DNA from: Hymenobacter volaticus
GTDB lineage: Bacteria > Bacteroidota > Bacteroidia > Cytophagales > Hymenobacteraceae
Assembly (NCBI RefSeq): GCF_022921055.1
Contig: NZ_CP095061.1
Span: 3,449,501 to 3,513,500, forward strand
Direction: 5' to 3'
Length of the DNA: 64,000 nt
Under the pieces are notes generated by a model. It was not told the origin of the DNA. It worked only from the letters and a program-made list of their open reading frames with translations, and did no database searches. This document shows positions 26,966 to 35,600 of the stretch, piece by piece. The number at the start of each line of letters is the position of its first letter. Within the stretch, counting starts at the first letter, position 1. Made by a program: the position numbers and the translations under genes.

Positions 26966-27487
26966 TCATAGCTGTTTTAGCTCTCCTCGAATTTCTCCTG
27001 CTTTATAAGCCTCAGCTTCTTTCACAAAATCAGTTATAAGACTCCAATTCTTATCGTCACGAAGCTTTTGACTCCAAAACGAATCATTATTCCATGCGGC
27101 TATTGCATCCCCTCCAAACATATAAAATGCTACCTCTCTTCGCATCAGGTCTGAATTAACTAGATAAGCCATATCCTCAAATAGGCCCATAAACTCAATT
27201 CTCTCATTCAGGGGTACACTAGTAAAATCTCGGTCGGTATATAGGTGCAGAAGAATATTCTGAAAGCTTTTACTTTCTCGAAAACTCTTCCTAATGTCTA
27301 GAAACTGTTGCGCACGTTTCTCCCGGCCTTGCCGCTTTTGTTCTTCGCCCTGCCGTTTGTATTCCTGAAATGCTTTGTACAGACCAAAGGCAGCAGCAGC
27401 AGTGGCTATAACAGTAGAAATCAAAGCCCACCAGTCTGTTCCTGACGCAGTGGTTCCATTCTGAATATTGTATACGGCCTCCTGCAT
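26966..27487 (-). CDS. Membrane-anchored coiled-coil protein, 173 aa
   Basis: One membrane segment (WWALISTVIATAAAAFGLY, about residues 19-37), then a charged coiled coil (EYKRQGEEQKRQGREKRAQ, 42-60) and a soluble helical domain of about 110 residues (MGLFEDMAYLVNSDLMRRE). This layout resembles DUF4760-type proteins found in many bacterial genomes; I am not certain. Faces the cytosol by the positive-inside rule. Stands alone. Confidence 0.6.
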   Translation of the reverse strand: MQEAVYNIQNGTTASGTDWWALISTVIATAAAAFGLYKAFQEYKRQGEEQKRQGREKRAQQFLDIRKSFRESKSFQNILLHLYTDRDFTSVPLNERIEFMGLFEDMAYLVNSDLMRREVAFYMFGGDAIAAWNNDSFWSQKLRDDKNWSLITDFVKEAEAYKAGEIRGELKQL

Positions 27488-27931
27488 ATTGATTCTATTT
27501 GAGATAGCTAAACACAGTTAAATATATAATTTTTAATATTTAAAAATCATACAAGCGACTGTAGCTAGGCAAGAGCATATGTTTTGCCAGCGTGAAGGTC
27601 ATCTCCCTCTTCAGCAAGGGCAACAGCATGGCCCGGTAACGATGTTGGAAGACGATGTTGTTGATTTTCTTCTTGCCTCGGAAGACTCACTCAGGACAGT
27701 TGCGGCCTGAGCAGCACTTAGCTCAACCGTATCCATCGTACAGGACAGGCAGTTGTTCAACTCCTGATGAGCAGCTACGTTGTCACCCTTGAGGCTCTGT
27801 AAGCCCCAGAGTACTCAAGCTCCTGCTTTTAAGAGTAATAGAGGTAATTAGTAAGGGTATTCTGAAATGGCGTTACTTTGCTGGTATTACGGGATTCCGA
27901 TGCTATCACTTTTATTCTTGCCAAGCTTAAA
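27488..27931. other. Gap with possible eroded coding fragments
   Basis: Non-coding overall. On the minus strand two short stretches look protein-like (for example NIVFQHRYRAMLLPLLKRE near 27570-27660, and an adjoining SLKGDNVAAHQELNNCL near 27740-27790) but in different frames and without starts, so they may be remnants of a lost gene. Not assignable. Confidence 0.3.
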
Positions 27932-29371
27932 ATGGAGTTTACTTATATCCGAAATAAGATTAGAGGTTACACCTTTGATTCTCTAGCTAGCCATCTCATT
28001 TCGATGTTGAAGCAACAGGAGCAGAACGAAAATTTTACTCCTTTCTGGCATACATTAGTTCTACTTAAGTGGGCGCTAGAGTTTGCTGATTATCGGTATC
28101 CTCTCAAAGCTGCACAACTAAATGATGTGCGCAAGTTGCACAATATGATTGAGGGGTTAGAATTGTCACATGACACTTTTAACCTTGCTAAGCATATGGA
28201 ACCGAGAAAAACGTTTGCCATACTTGCTTTCCAGCAATTCTTTTATCAAGAAACAGCGCACCAAGATTCACTCGCGCGTCAGGTAGTTTTGTTTAGCCTA
28301 CTTAAGAATAAGTATAGTATTGAATCTTCTTTTTTCAAACATACAGGCGTCAGCATACTTCACTTATTGAAATTCTTTGAAATATTAAGAGTATTTGTCA
28401 TTAATGACGTTCAAAAGCTTTTTCCATACAAAGGATATCTTAGAAAGGATATAATTAAATTAACTGGTGAAATATATGGCGAAGAAGTATCTATAGGAAT
28501 TCTCAAATTATTATCAGTATCAAAAAGCACTATTGAAAGTGCAATTAGTGAAGATACAAGGCAAGTAAGAAATTATGCATTACAAACTTTTGACATATCA
28601 TTATTCACTCGAAAGCCTATACTAATATACAAAGACAGTTATATAATACCCAATAGAAATATTCTTAACCATACGCTCAATTATTACATCTATGAGTATA
28701 TGAAGCATAGGGACGAACCGTTCTCTACTGAACTAGGAGCAAGAATGGAAAAGTACATGGCGCTTGGACTTGTTGAATTGAATGCTAAATTTAAAACAGA
28801 GGGGGACTTAAGGAAGCAACTAGGCAAAGGACATAATGTAGTAGATTTCATTGTCGATGATAACATACTTATTGAAGCCAAAGCCATAGAATTAAAGCCT
28901 CATGTTAGTGTGAACCCTGAGAACCAGCTTTTAGGGCGTGAACTGCGTCAAACAATAGTAAAAGCTTATGCAACTCAAATGTTATCAGTTGCTAACGCTA
29001 TAAACCCAAATATTGAGCATTACGGGATAATTGTCACATATAAAAAAATGTTCCTTGGCAATTCTACAGACTTATGGGAGCTTTTTTTAGAAGAAGAGAC
29101 AAAATCTTTATTAGGGGAAAACTCAGATAAGCTAAATGCACTACCTATTGAAAATGTTTTCTTACTTGATTTACACACATGGGATTTATTAATACAAGTA
29201 TTAAAAGACAATGATTTAAAACTCATTAATATATTAGAAGAGGTTAAGAAAGCTGATGCTGACCCTAAAACAAAGCTACTATACTTTGCAATGCATTTAG
29301 AAAAATATCAAATTAAAAGTTTTACGCATGAATATTTAGTTCAAGCAAGAAAAGCACTAAAGCCAGGATAA
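27932..29371 (+). CDS. PD-(D/E)XK nuclease-like protein, 479 aa
   Basis: ATG 27932 is chosen; a TTG at 27878 in the same frame would add 18 residues. The first 250 residues are helical and unassigned (FHxL-type repeats, LLKFFEILRVF). Residues about 302-320 of this form read GHNVVDFIVDDNILIEAKAIEL: Asp, Glu-x-Lys in the restriction-endonuclease-fold arrangement (DFhh...hEAK). A further conserved-looking strand is HYGIIVTYKKMF. No methyltransferase or helicase is adjacent; the next gene, 180 bases on, is also nuclease-like. Could be a restriction or phage-defence effector. Fold is plausible from motif; function is inferred. Confidence 0.6.
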   Translation: MEFTYIRNKIRGYTFDSLASHLISMLKQQEQNENFTPFWHTLVLLKWALEFADYRYPLKAAQLNDVRKLHNMIEGLELSHDTFNLAKHMEPRKTFAILAFQQFFYQETAHQDSLARQVVLFSLLKNKYSIESSFFKHTGVSILHLLKFFEILRVFVINDVQKLFPYKGYLRKDIIKLTGEIYGEEVSIGILKLLSVSKSTIESAISEDTRQVRNYALQTFDISLFTRKPILIYKDSYIIPNRNILNHTLNYYIYEYMKHRDEPFSTELGARMEKYMALGLVELNAKFKTEGDLRKQLGKGHNVVDFIVDDNILIEAKAIELKPHVSVNPENQLLGRELRQTIVKAYATQMLSVANAINPNIEHYGIIVTYKKMFLGNSTDLWELFLEEETKSLLGENSDKLNALPIENVFLLDLHTWDLLIQVLKDNDLKLINILEEVKKADADPKTKLLYFAMHLEKYQIKSFTHEYLVQARKALKPG

Positions 29372-29551
29372 GTACTGAAAGTTAACGCCCTGCAAGAAGG
29401 GCTACAACGCCTCTCCAGTTGCTAAGGCATTAAGAAATCTTAAAACTAATTGCACTAGAATCTAAATTAATGAGATTGCAAAGCACTAAGCGAATCAAGC
29501 CAGTGTGTTAGGCTTTGTAGCAAGTTTCCAAATCATCAATTTAATCAGAAT

Positions 29552-30232
29552 ATGTCTAATTACCCTTTTAAAGTGTTGTTAAAAAAATCTAAAATAATGG
29601 ATTATAAAGTACTACCAATTATGACCTTAATGAACGCTGGCAAGCCAATTACTGAGAAGGATATCATCAATATAATTAATAAAAATGCTCAAGACACTAA
29701 CACTAGATTTACATATGAAGGAATACAAGACTACTTAATGGAGGTTCAATCAGGAAAAAACTACTTAAAAAACCAAGGTTTAGACGGAAGACACTGGCTT
29801 GACCAAAGTGAGATTAATGATTTATTATATAAAGAATTAATTATTAAACAACTGAAAGCTTACCAGATGGAACAAAAAGCTATCAGTTTAATAAAGGATG
29901 TATTCCCTGGTATCAAAGTTCTTCAAACGGAAGAGCTAGACATAAATTTTGCTGTCGACTTCGTACTATGCGATTATAACACAGAGGAGTATTACTACGG
30001 CATACAAGTTAAACCAATAAGCTTTAGTCATTCTAACGAAATTGATAAGACGAAAATTCTAAATAAGCATAGGTTATTCGAAAGGAATCATTTAAATACT
30101 AAAGTATCATTTATGTATTATGGTGAACATCATTTTCAAGACTCACCTCAAGTAATTGAAAAAATATGGCAGCACTTAAATAATGCAACTTCTTACGTCA
30201 ATTATTTTAATAGTAATGAACAATACAGCTAA
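29552..30232 (+). CDS. Putative type II restriction endonuclease-like protein (MjaI-type?), 226 aa
   Basis: Residues 128-158 contain ELDINFAVDFVL and YYYGIQVKPISFS: Asp136 and Gln152-x-Lys154 form a PD-(D/E)XK site with Gln in place of Glu, as known in several type II enzymes. Size and the Y-GIQVKP-SF motif recall the MjaI endonuclease family (CTAG cutters); this is from memory. The N-terminal part is helical (KPITEKDIINIINKNA). A true type II system would need a methyltransferase, and none is found in the window, so this is an orphan, a modification-dependent enzyme, or its partner lies elsewhere. Confidence 0.5.
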   Translation: MSNYPFKVLLKKSKIMDYKVLPIMTLMNAGKPITEKDIINIINKNAQDTNTRFTYEGIQDYLMEVQSGKNYLKNQGLDGRHWLDQSEINDLLYKELIIKQLKAYQMEQKAISLIKDVFPGIKVLQTEELDINFAVDFVLCDYNTEEYYYGIQVKPISFSHSNEIDKTKILNKHRLFERNHLNTKVSFMYYGEHHFQDSPQVIEKIWQHLNNATSYVNYFNSNEQYS

Positions 30233-30562
30233 AATAAATATATTTATATTCAATGTTAACAAAATATATTTCAAAGAGAGCCCAGCGAATTAATTCTGAC
30301 CGTTGCATTATTTTACGCATTATCTTTTCATAAGCCGCCAGGATTATAAAATGCTTGGGGCTCTCATCTTTTTCAATAGAAATTGATTTCTGAGCAGGTT
30401 GCTTTGTTGGGTTTGCAAGTACGACCCCGAGGCATGATAATGATAATGTGACATGGTGGGAATAACAATTAAAATAATGTATGGAGCTAAGCAGTAAGTA
30501 ATTTTTGTTTTCCTATATGCTGGAAGTGCTTGTATGTTTGGTTGTGAACCGACCCGATTCAC
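30233..30562. other. Non-coding gap, 330 bp
   Basis: No supported gene; a short minus-strand frame at 30344-30562 has no domain. No hairpin of note. Confidence 0.35.
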
Positions 30563-31144
30563 ATGCAGTACCAGATTTCTAGCCTCCCCCTTCTTGCTAA
30601 CTTGCCCAAGGCTACCATCACTTTGAACCCAAGAGATATACTTTGGACCTATAACCTAGATTTACAGTCTCTGGGTGTACCTCACTCGGTCTTTAAGGAA
30701 TACATCATCTACGACCAGGGGCGCGTCTTTTCATTTAGGTGCAACCGCTTTATGAGCGTAAGCAACGGAACCGATGGGTACTTAGTAATCAACCTTTGTC
30801 ACAACAAGGAGAAGAAGCAACACCGAATTCACCGGCTGGTTGCCGATACCTTCCTCCCTAACCCTGATGGTCTCACTCATGTTGACCACATTAATCGACT
30901 CCGAACCGATAACTGCGTTGGGAACCTTCGCTGGGTAACTGCTCAAGAGAATCAGTTCAACCGTTCTTCATCCAAAGGTTCGACTTCGAAATACCTAGGA
31001 GTCCGGTGGAACAAGAGCCGAAACAAGTGGGTAGCTCAAATTAAGGTCAACGGTAAGCAACACCATCTTGGCTACTTCACGCAGGAAGACGACGCCGCTG
31101 AAGCTTACAAAACTGCCAAGCTTACCCTTCACCATACTCAGTAG
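30563..31144 (+). CDS. HNH endonuclease with AP2 domain, 193 aa
   Basis: Contains HRIHRLVADTFLPNP (His90), then THVDHINRLRTDNCVGNLRWV (Asp108-His109, Asn117), a complete HNH_3 site, followed by an AP2-type DNA-binding domain at about 143-187 (YLGVRWNKSRNKWVAQI, HHLGYFTQEDDAAEAY). Such proteins are free-standing homing-type endonucleases of phages and mobile elements that nick or cut a specific site. The degenerate protein at 1356-1862 has the same layout. It is the last gene of the island, 380 bases before the first core gene, so it may mark an element boundary. Confidence 0.8.
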   Translation: MQYQISSLPLLANLPKATITLNPRDILWTYNLDLQSLGVPHSVFKEYIIYDQGRVFSFRCNRFMSVSNGTDGYLVINLCHNKEKKQHRIHRLVADTFLPNPDGLTHVDHINRLRTDNCVGNLRWVTAQENQFNRSSSKGSTSKYLGVRWNKSRNKWVAQIKVNGKQHHLGYFTQEDDAAEAYKTAKLTLHHTQ

Positions 31145-31309
31145 GTGACATGAAAACCAGGACTCACCATCAGGGTTTATTTTGTCCAGTTGCCTCCAAA
31201 AATATGGTCAGGATTTCAGGGGTAAATCTAGTCAGGATTGCTTCTGCTAATGACCGAAAACGGCCCTATAGAGCCATGTGGATAACTTTTATTACTCGGT
31301 TGTGGAAAG

Positions 31310-31338
31310 GCGACCGGAAACTTCCGGCCGCTTTTTTT
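31310..31338 (+). terminator. Rho-independent terminator
   Basis: GCG.CCGGAA / TTCCGG.CGC hairpin with a two-base loop followed by seven T. It lies 165 bases after the HNH-AP2 gene on the same strand. Confidence 0.75.
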
Positions 31339-31451
31339 ACTCATCCTTGCTTTGCCACTACCTGCAACACAATAACAGTTTAGAATAGCAATAGATGTGT
31401 TTAGTTATGCGTGAAGATTAGCGAAAAAACGTGCGTTATTTAGAGTGTAGA

Positions 31452-31507
31452 AAGCTAAAAAGAGAAGGCTCAGCAGTCATGACTGCCGAGCCTTCTCTTT
31501 TTAGCTT
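31452..31507. terminator. Long bidirectional hairpin terminator
   Basis: A 27-bp inverted repeat with a two-base loop and a single mismatch (AAGCTAAAAAGAGAAGGCTC at 31452-31471 and its complement at 31488-31507). A and T runs on the outside give a terminator in both directions. It ends the M3 peptidase gene (minus) and insulates it from the island. Confidence 0.85.
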
Positions 31508-31522
31508 ATTCTCATCAATTTA

Positions 31523-33264
31523 CTACAACTTCGCCATTTCCTCACGCACGAAATCAGCCAACGTCCGCAGATAGTCGGTGCTAAAGTCGAAGCGGATGCC
31601 AGCGGCGGCGTAGATTTCACCGATGGGCGCGGTGTAGCCCATAGCCAAAGCACGCTTGTAGGCTTCGAGGCCCTCTTGAGGGTTCTGGCGGAAATTGCGC
31701 CACACAGCAATAGCGCCGAGCTGCGCCATAGCGTATTCGATGTAATAGAACGGCACTTCGTATAAGTGCAATTGCTTCTGCCACAAATACGGCTTGAAGC
31801 CTTCCAGGCCTTTCCAGCTTACTGTACGCTGGTTGAACTCATCGAAGATGGCCGTCCAACGCTGGTGCCGCTCCGCTTCGGTATGCTGCGGATTTTCGTA
31901 GATCCAATGCTGAAATTTATCAATAGTAGCCACCCACGGGAAGGTTTCGAGTACGCTTTCCAAGTGCGTTTTCTTGGCACGGCGTAGGTCCTCCGCGTCG
32001 GTGAAGAATACGCCCCAATGATCCATGCTCATCAACTCCATGCTCATTGAAGCCAACTCGGCCACTTCGGATGGTGGGTGTTTGTCGGCCCGAGCGGGAG
32101 GTTGCGGGTTAGGAACGAGTGAACCGCGTGGCCGCCTTCGTGCAGCATTGTTACCACGTCGCGCAGGGAACTAGTGGCATTCATGAAGATGAAAGGCACA
32201 CCCGTTTCGTCGAGGGGGTAATTGTAGCCGCCAGGCGCCTTGCCCTTGCGCGACTCCAGGTCCAGCTGGCCCATTTGGCGCATGGTGCGCAAACAGTCGC
32301 CCAGGTAAGGATCGAGGTTTTGGAATACGGTGATGGTTTTCTCTAGCAACTCTTCTCCAGTATCGAAAGGCCGCAACGGAGCCTTGCCCGACACATCTAC
32401 GTCGAGGTCCCAAGGCCGCAACTCAGCCAGTCCTAGGTCTTGCCGACGCTCTAGATCCAGGTCGTCGATGAGCGGTACCACCGTTTCGCGGATAGCTTTG
32501 TGAAAGGCATAGCAGTCTTGGGGCGTGTAGTCGAAACGGCCAAGTGCGGCAAACATATAATCCCGGAAGTTGGCAAAGCCAGCGTTCAACGCTACCCGAT
32601 GGCGCAAGCTCACGAGTTCGGTGAACAACCCATCGAGCGGCTCGGCATCGCGCAGGCGGCGTGCCTGGATTAAGCGATACGCTTCCTCACGCACGGCCCG
32701 GTTTGGACTTTTGAGGCGGTCGGCGGCACGTGGCAACGTCATTTCCTCCCCATCAAGCGTCACCGTCATGGCGCCGGCAGTGGCAGCATATTGTTGCTGC
32801 TTGGTGCTGATTTCGGTTTTGAGCGGAATGTTTTCCACCCGGTAAATTTCCAGGGCTTGCCGCACCGAGCGCAGAAACACGCGGTATTTGCGAGGATCGA
32901 GTTCGGGCAGAAAGTCCGAGCTCATCATCTTTTCGTTGAGGGCGTGGTCGTGGGGGGCTACGTTGGGCTCAATCTCGCTCACGAAATATTGAAAAGCGGC
33001 CGCCCGCTCCTCGTCCTGCGTGTCGCAGGTCATGCGAATGTAGCGCCAGGCCAAGTCTTCGCTTAGGGCCGCTTCCAGCTCCGAACGGTCAAGCAGCCAA
33101 CGTTCCAGCTCGACGCCAGAAGTGATGGTCCGCTCGCGCAGCTCCACGAAGAACGGCTCCAGGGCTGCCCAATCAGTCACATGGAAATCTTCCGGTAGGT
33201 AGTGCCGCGGCGGACGCTGGGTTTCGGTGGCCGAAGCGGCAGCAAGTTCAGTAGTAGGCGTCAT
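31523..33264 (-). CDS. M3 family oligoendopeptidase (one-base frameshift)
   Basis: Zinc oligopeptidase that trims peptides in the cytosol. From ATG 33264 the frame shows the M3 body (PRHYLPEDFHVTDWAAL, NFRDYMFAALGRFDY) and the zinc site HEGGHAVHSFL (HExxH form). It then goes out of frame at about 32087-32091 and stops at 32044. The rest, from SEVAELASMSMELMSMDHW to REEMAKL, continues in the next frame to 31523. One base added in the GGCC(C) at that point joins both halves as GPDKHPPSEVAEL, giving 580 residues, the usual length. The Glu in the second half (SMEL) is the expected third zinc ligand. Likely a sequencing error in a core gene. Confidence 0.85.
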
Positions 33265-33428
33265 AAGGAAAGAATATACGGAAAATTTTCCGGTACGGTG
33301 CAGTTTGGTCTTGCGAGCAGCAACAGACCTTAGACTAACGCTATTGTGGGGGGATTAAATAGCAGAGATACAGCCAAGAGACGTAAACGAAAGTTTCGGC
33401 TACTTATAGCAACGCGCCAAGTTAGATT

Positions 33429-34535
33429 TTAGTCGATTTCGATTACTACGTCGCTGGTGAGTGGATGGGCAACGCACACGAGCACATAGCCTTGTTTCAT
33501 TTCCGAATCCGACAATCCTTCGCGCTCATCAAGGTGTACTTTGCCCGAGAGGCACTTGCCCCGGCACGCGGTGCACAGCCCTGCTTGGCAAGAATAAGGC
33601 AAGTCAATATCCTGATCGAGAGCCGCTTCCAATATAGTTTGGTTGGGCGTCACTTCGAACTGATACTCTGAGCCTTCGTAGTTGATGGTTACGTTACGGG
33701 TCTTGATTTGGTCGTCGTCATCGGCCGAAACGTCGCCGTGGCCGTTAGGCTGGGCGGCCGTGGTTTCTTGGGTCTCGGCGGCGGCCACAAAACTTTCGCG
33801 ACGAACACGATTGTCGGGCACTCCCAACAAGTCGAGGGCCGCTTTGGCTTCCACCATCATACCCTCGGGTCCGCACAAAAAATATTCGGCCTGCGAAGCC
33901 GGAAACTGATGGCGCTGCTCCAAGATGCGCAGCAAGGTAGTACGGTTCAGGCGACCCACGTGCTGGTGCGCCGATACAGGCCCGACCGGCTGGCTATAAA
34001 CGTGCTCAATCTGGAATCGACTCGTAAATTGCGCTTCTAGTTGCCGCAGCTGCTCACTGAAAATCACGGATTTCTCGTTGCGGTTGCCATATACAAGCAG
34101 CACGTGGCTTTGCGGCTCTTCGCGGAGCACAGCTTTTAGCATGCTCATTAACGGGGTGATGCCGGAGCCTGCGCCTATCAGCACCAACGAGCGAGCCGAT
34201 TTGGGGCTGGTTTTGAGCGTGAAGTTGCCCAGCGGTGCCATTGCCTCAAGTTGCTGCCCTACCCGTACTGTGTCAAGCAGATAGTTGCTGACGAGTCCGC
34301 CCGTCACCCGCTTCACCGTGACCGATAAACGCGGCGCTTCGCTAGGCGTGCTGCTGAGTGAGTAGGCCCGGCGCTCTTTCTTACCGCCAGGGCCGCAAGG
34401 GAGTATCAGGGTCAAAAACTGCCCAGCTTCGCTGGCAATTAGTTGGCGGTTAGGATGTTCGAGATGAATGGTAACAGCGTCGTCGGTTTCCCGAGTGAGT
34501 TCGACAACGTTGAGTGAAAAGTACGGTGTGCTCAT
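33429..34535 (-). CDS. Ferredoxin-NADP reductase-type flavoprotein with C-terminal 2Fe-2S domain, 368 aa
   Basis: Electron-transfer protein of the PaaE/HmpX-like family: FAD-binding barrel (RRAYSLSSTPSEAP, about 75-88), NAD(P)H domain (LIGAGSGITPLMSML, then EYFLCGPEGMMVEAK), then a linker rich in Asp/Gln and a plant-type ferredoxin domain with Cys316, Cys321, Cys324 and Cys354 (YSCQAGLCTACRG, LVCVAHP; CX4CX2CX29C). It passes electrons from NAD(P)H through FAD to the iron-sulfur cluster and on to an oxygenase or other acceptor. In phenylacetate pathways the partner is PaaABCD, but no such genes are near, so the acceptor is unknown. Monocistronic and divergent from the M23 gene. Confidence 0.85.
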   Translation of the reverse strand: MSTPYFSLNVVELTRETDDAVTIHLEHPNRQLIASEAGQFLTLILPCGPGGKKERRAYSLSSTPSEAPRLSVTVKRVTGGLVSNYLLDTVRVGQQLEAMAPLGNFTLKTSPKSARSLVLIGAGSGITPLMSMLKAVLREEPQSHVLLVYGNRNEKSVIFSEQLRQLEAQFTSRFQIEHVYSQPVGPVSAHQHVGRLNRTTLLRILEQRHQFPASQAEYFLCGPEGMMVEAKAALDLLGVPDNRVRRESFVAAAETQETTAAQPNGHGDVSADDDDQIKTRNVTINYEGSEYQFEVTPNQTILEAALDQDIDLPYSCQAGLCTACRGKCLSGKVHLDEREGLSDSEMKQGYVLVCVAHPLTSDVVIEID

Positions 34536-34749
34536 TGGGTGCGCAGGAACTAGAGGCTTGTTTTGTGAAGCAGAATGATAACTATGCCCTACCCCGGAGG
34601 GTTTGCAGGTTTTGCAAAGTACGGGATTCTGTATTGGATGCTTTAGCTTGCAGCCCTACGATGCCTTGTACAAGATGTTGTACTGCCCGCCGTCTTTATT
34701 TCAGCGTATGGTAGGGCCTTCTCTCTTCGGTTCACTTTCTTGATCTATT

Positions 34750-35442
34750 ATGCTCGCCGAACTTCTTGAGCGTCATCAGCACGAATTTCACCCTATCCTG
34801 CCCGTCGACCTGAACGCGCCCGACGTGGCTCGCCTCGACTTCACCGCCAAAAACCCGCTCTTACATGACGCCGACTTACGCGACACTGCCGACTTTGAGG
34901 CCTTAGTGGCTCAGCTGCTAGCCGAAAAGGAAGCACACATTGGCGTGGGCGGCTACCTCGAAAACCGTATTATTTACCGTCGCAGTCCCGGTCTGTTTGG
35001 CAGCCCTACCTTGGCTGCTCGGTCACTGCACTTAGGTGTCGATGTATGGCTACGCGCCGGCACGCCCGTCATGGCTCCACTCGACGCTATCGTGCACAGC
35101 ACCCAAGACAATGACAACTTCGGCGACTATGGCCCCACGGTCATTTTGCAGCACGAGCTGGAAGACGAAACGTTCTATACCCTCTATGGCCATTTGTCGC
35201 GCCGCGAAACGGCTTTGCTGCGCCCCGGCATGATCATCGAGAAAGGCACCATCTTCACGGAAGTAGGCCCCGCCCCTGAAAACGGCGACTGGCCTCCTCA
35301 CCTGCACTTCCAGGTCATATCCGATATGCTCGGCCTCTCCGGCGACTTTCCCGGCGTAGCCTTGCCTGAAGAACAAGAAAAGTGGGCCGAACTCTGCCCC
35401 AACCCAAACCTGATTCTACAGAGTCAGTGGCTTTCTGCTTAA
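34750..35442 (+). CDS. M23 family metallopeptidase-domain protein, 230 aa
   Basis: LytM/M23 domain: LHLGVDVWLRAGTPVMAP (first zinc His and Asp, HxxxD, about 98-114), TLYGHLS (about 147-153) and PHLHFQV (zinc site HxH, about 181-187). Such domains cut peptide cross-links of peptidoglycan or act as regulators. There is no signal peptide or membrane segment; the first 70 residues (ELLERHQHEFHPILPVDLN) are a family-specific leader, so it may work in the cytosol or be a non-cell-wall member. Stands alone between opposed genes; ends before a strong terminator. Confidence 0.8.
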   Translation: MLAELLERHQHEFHPILPVDLNAPDVARLDFTAKNPLLHDADLRDTADFEALVAQLLAEKEAHIGVGGYLENRIIYRRSPGLFGSPTLAARSLHLGVDVWLRAGTPVMAPLDAIVHSTQDNDNFGDYGPTVILQHELEDETFYTLYGHLSRRETALLRPGMIIEKGTIFTEVGPAPENGDWPPHLHFQVISDMLGLSGDFPGVALPEEQEKWAELCPNPNLILQSQWLSA

Positions 35443-35526
35443 CCTAGGCTTTCGTAGGACCTAAGGCAATCTGAATTGTGCAGAGGCGCCTAATGTGGTG
35501 TCTAGCCATCGACGAATAGTATATAA

Positions 35527-35576
35527 CTGGCGAGGCCGGGTAGACGCGAGGAAACGTCTACCCGGCCTCGCCAGTT
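35527..35576. terminator. Long bidirectional hairpin terminator
   Basis: Perfect 21-bp inverted repeat (ACTGGCGAGGCCGGGTAGACG at 35527-35547 and its complement at 35556-35576) with an 8-base loop, between the convergent M23 and FtsX-type genes; T-rich on the right. Confidence 0.8.
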
Positions 35577-35600
35577 GGTTTTGCCTCCAGACTTGCAGTC

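Noticed and set aside
27540..27870. Transposase or regulator fragment on the minus strand
   Set aside because: Two short protein-like stretches in different frames could not be matched to any family.
30344..30562. 72-codon minus-strand frame next to the HNH-AP2 gene
   Set aside because: Non-protein-like composition and no support from context.
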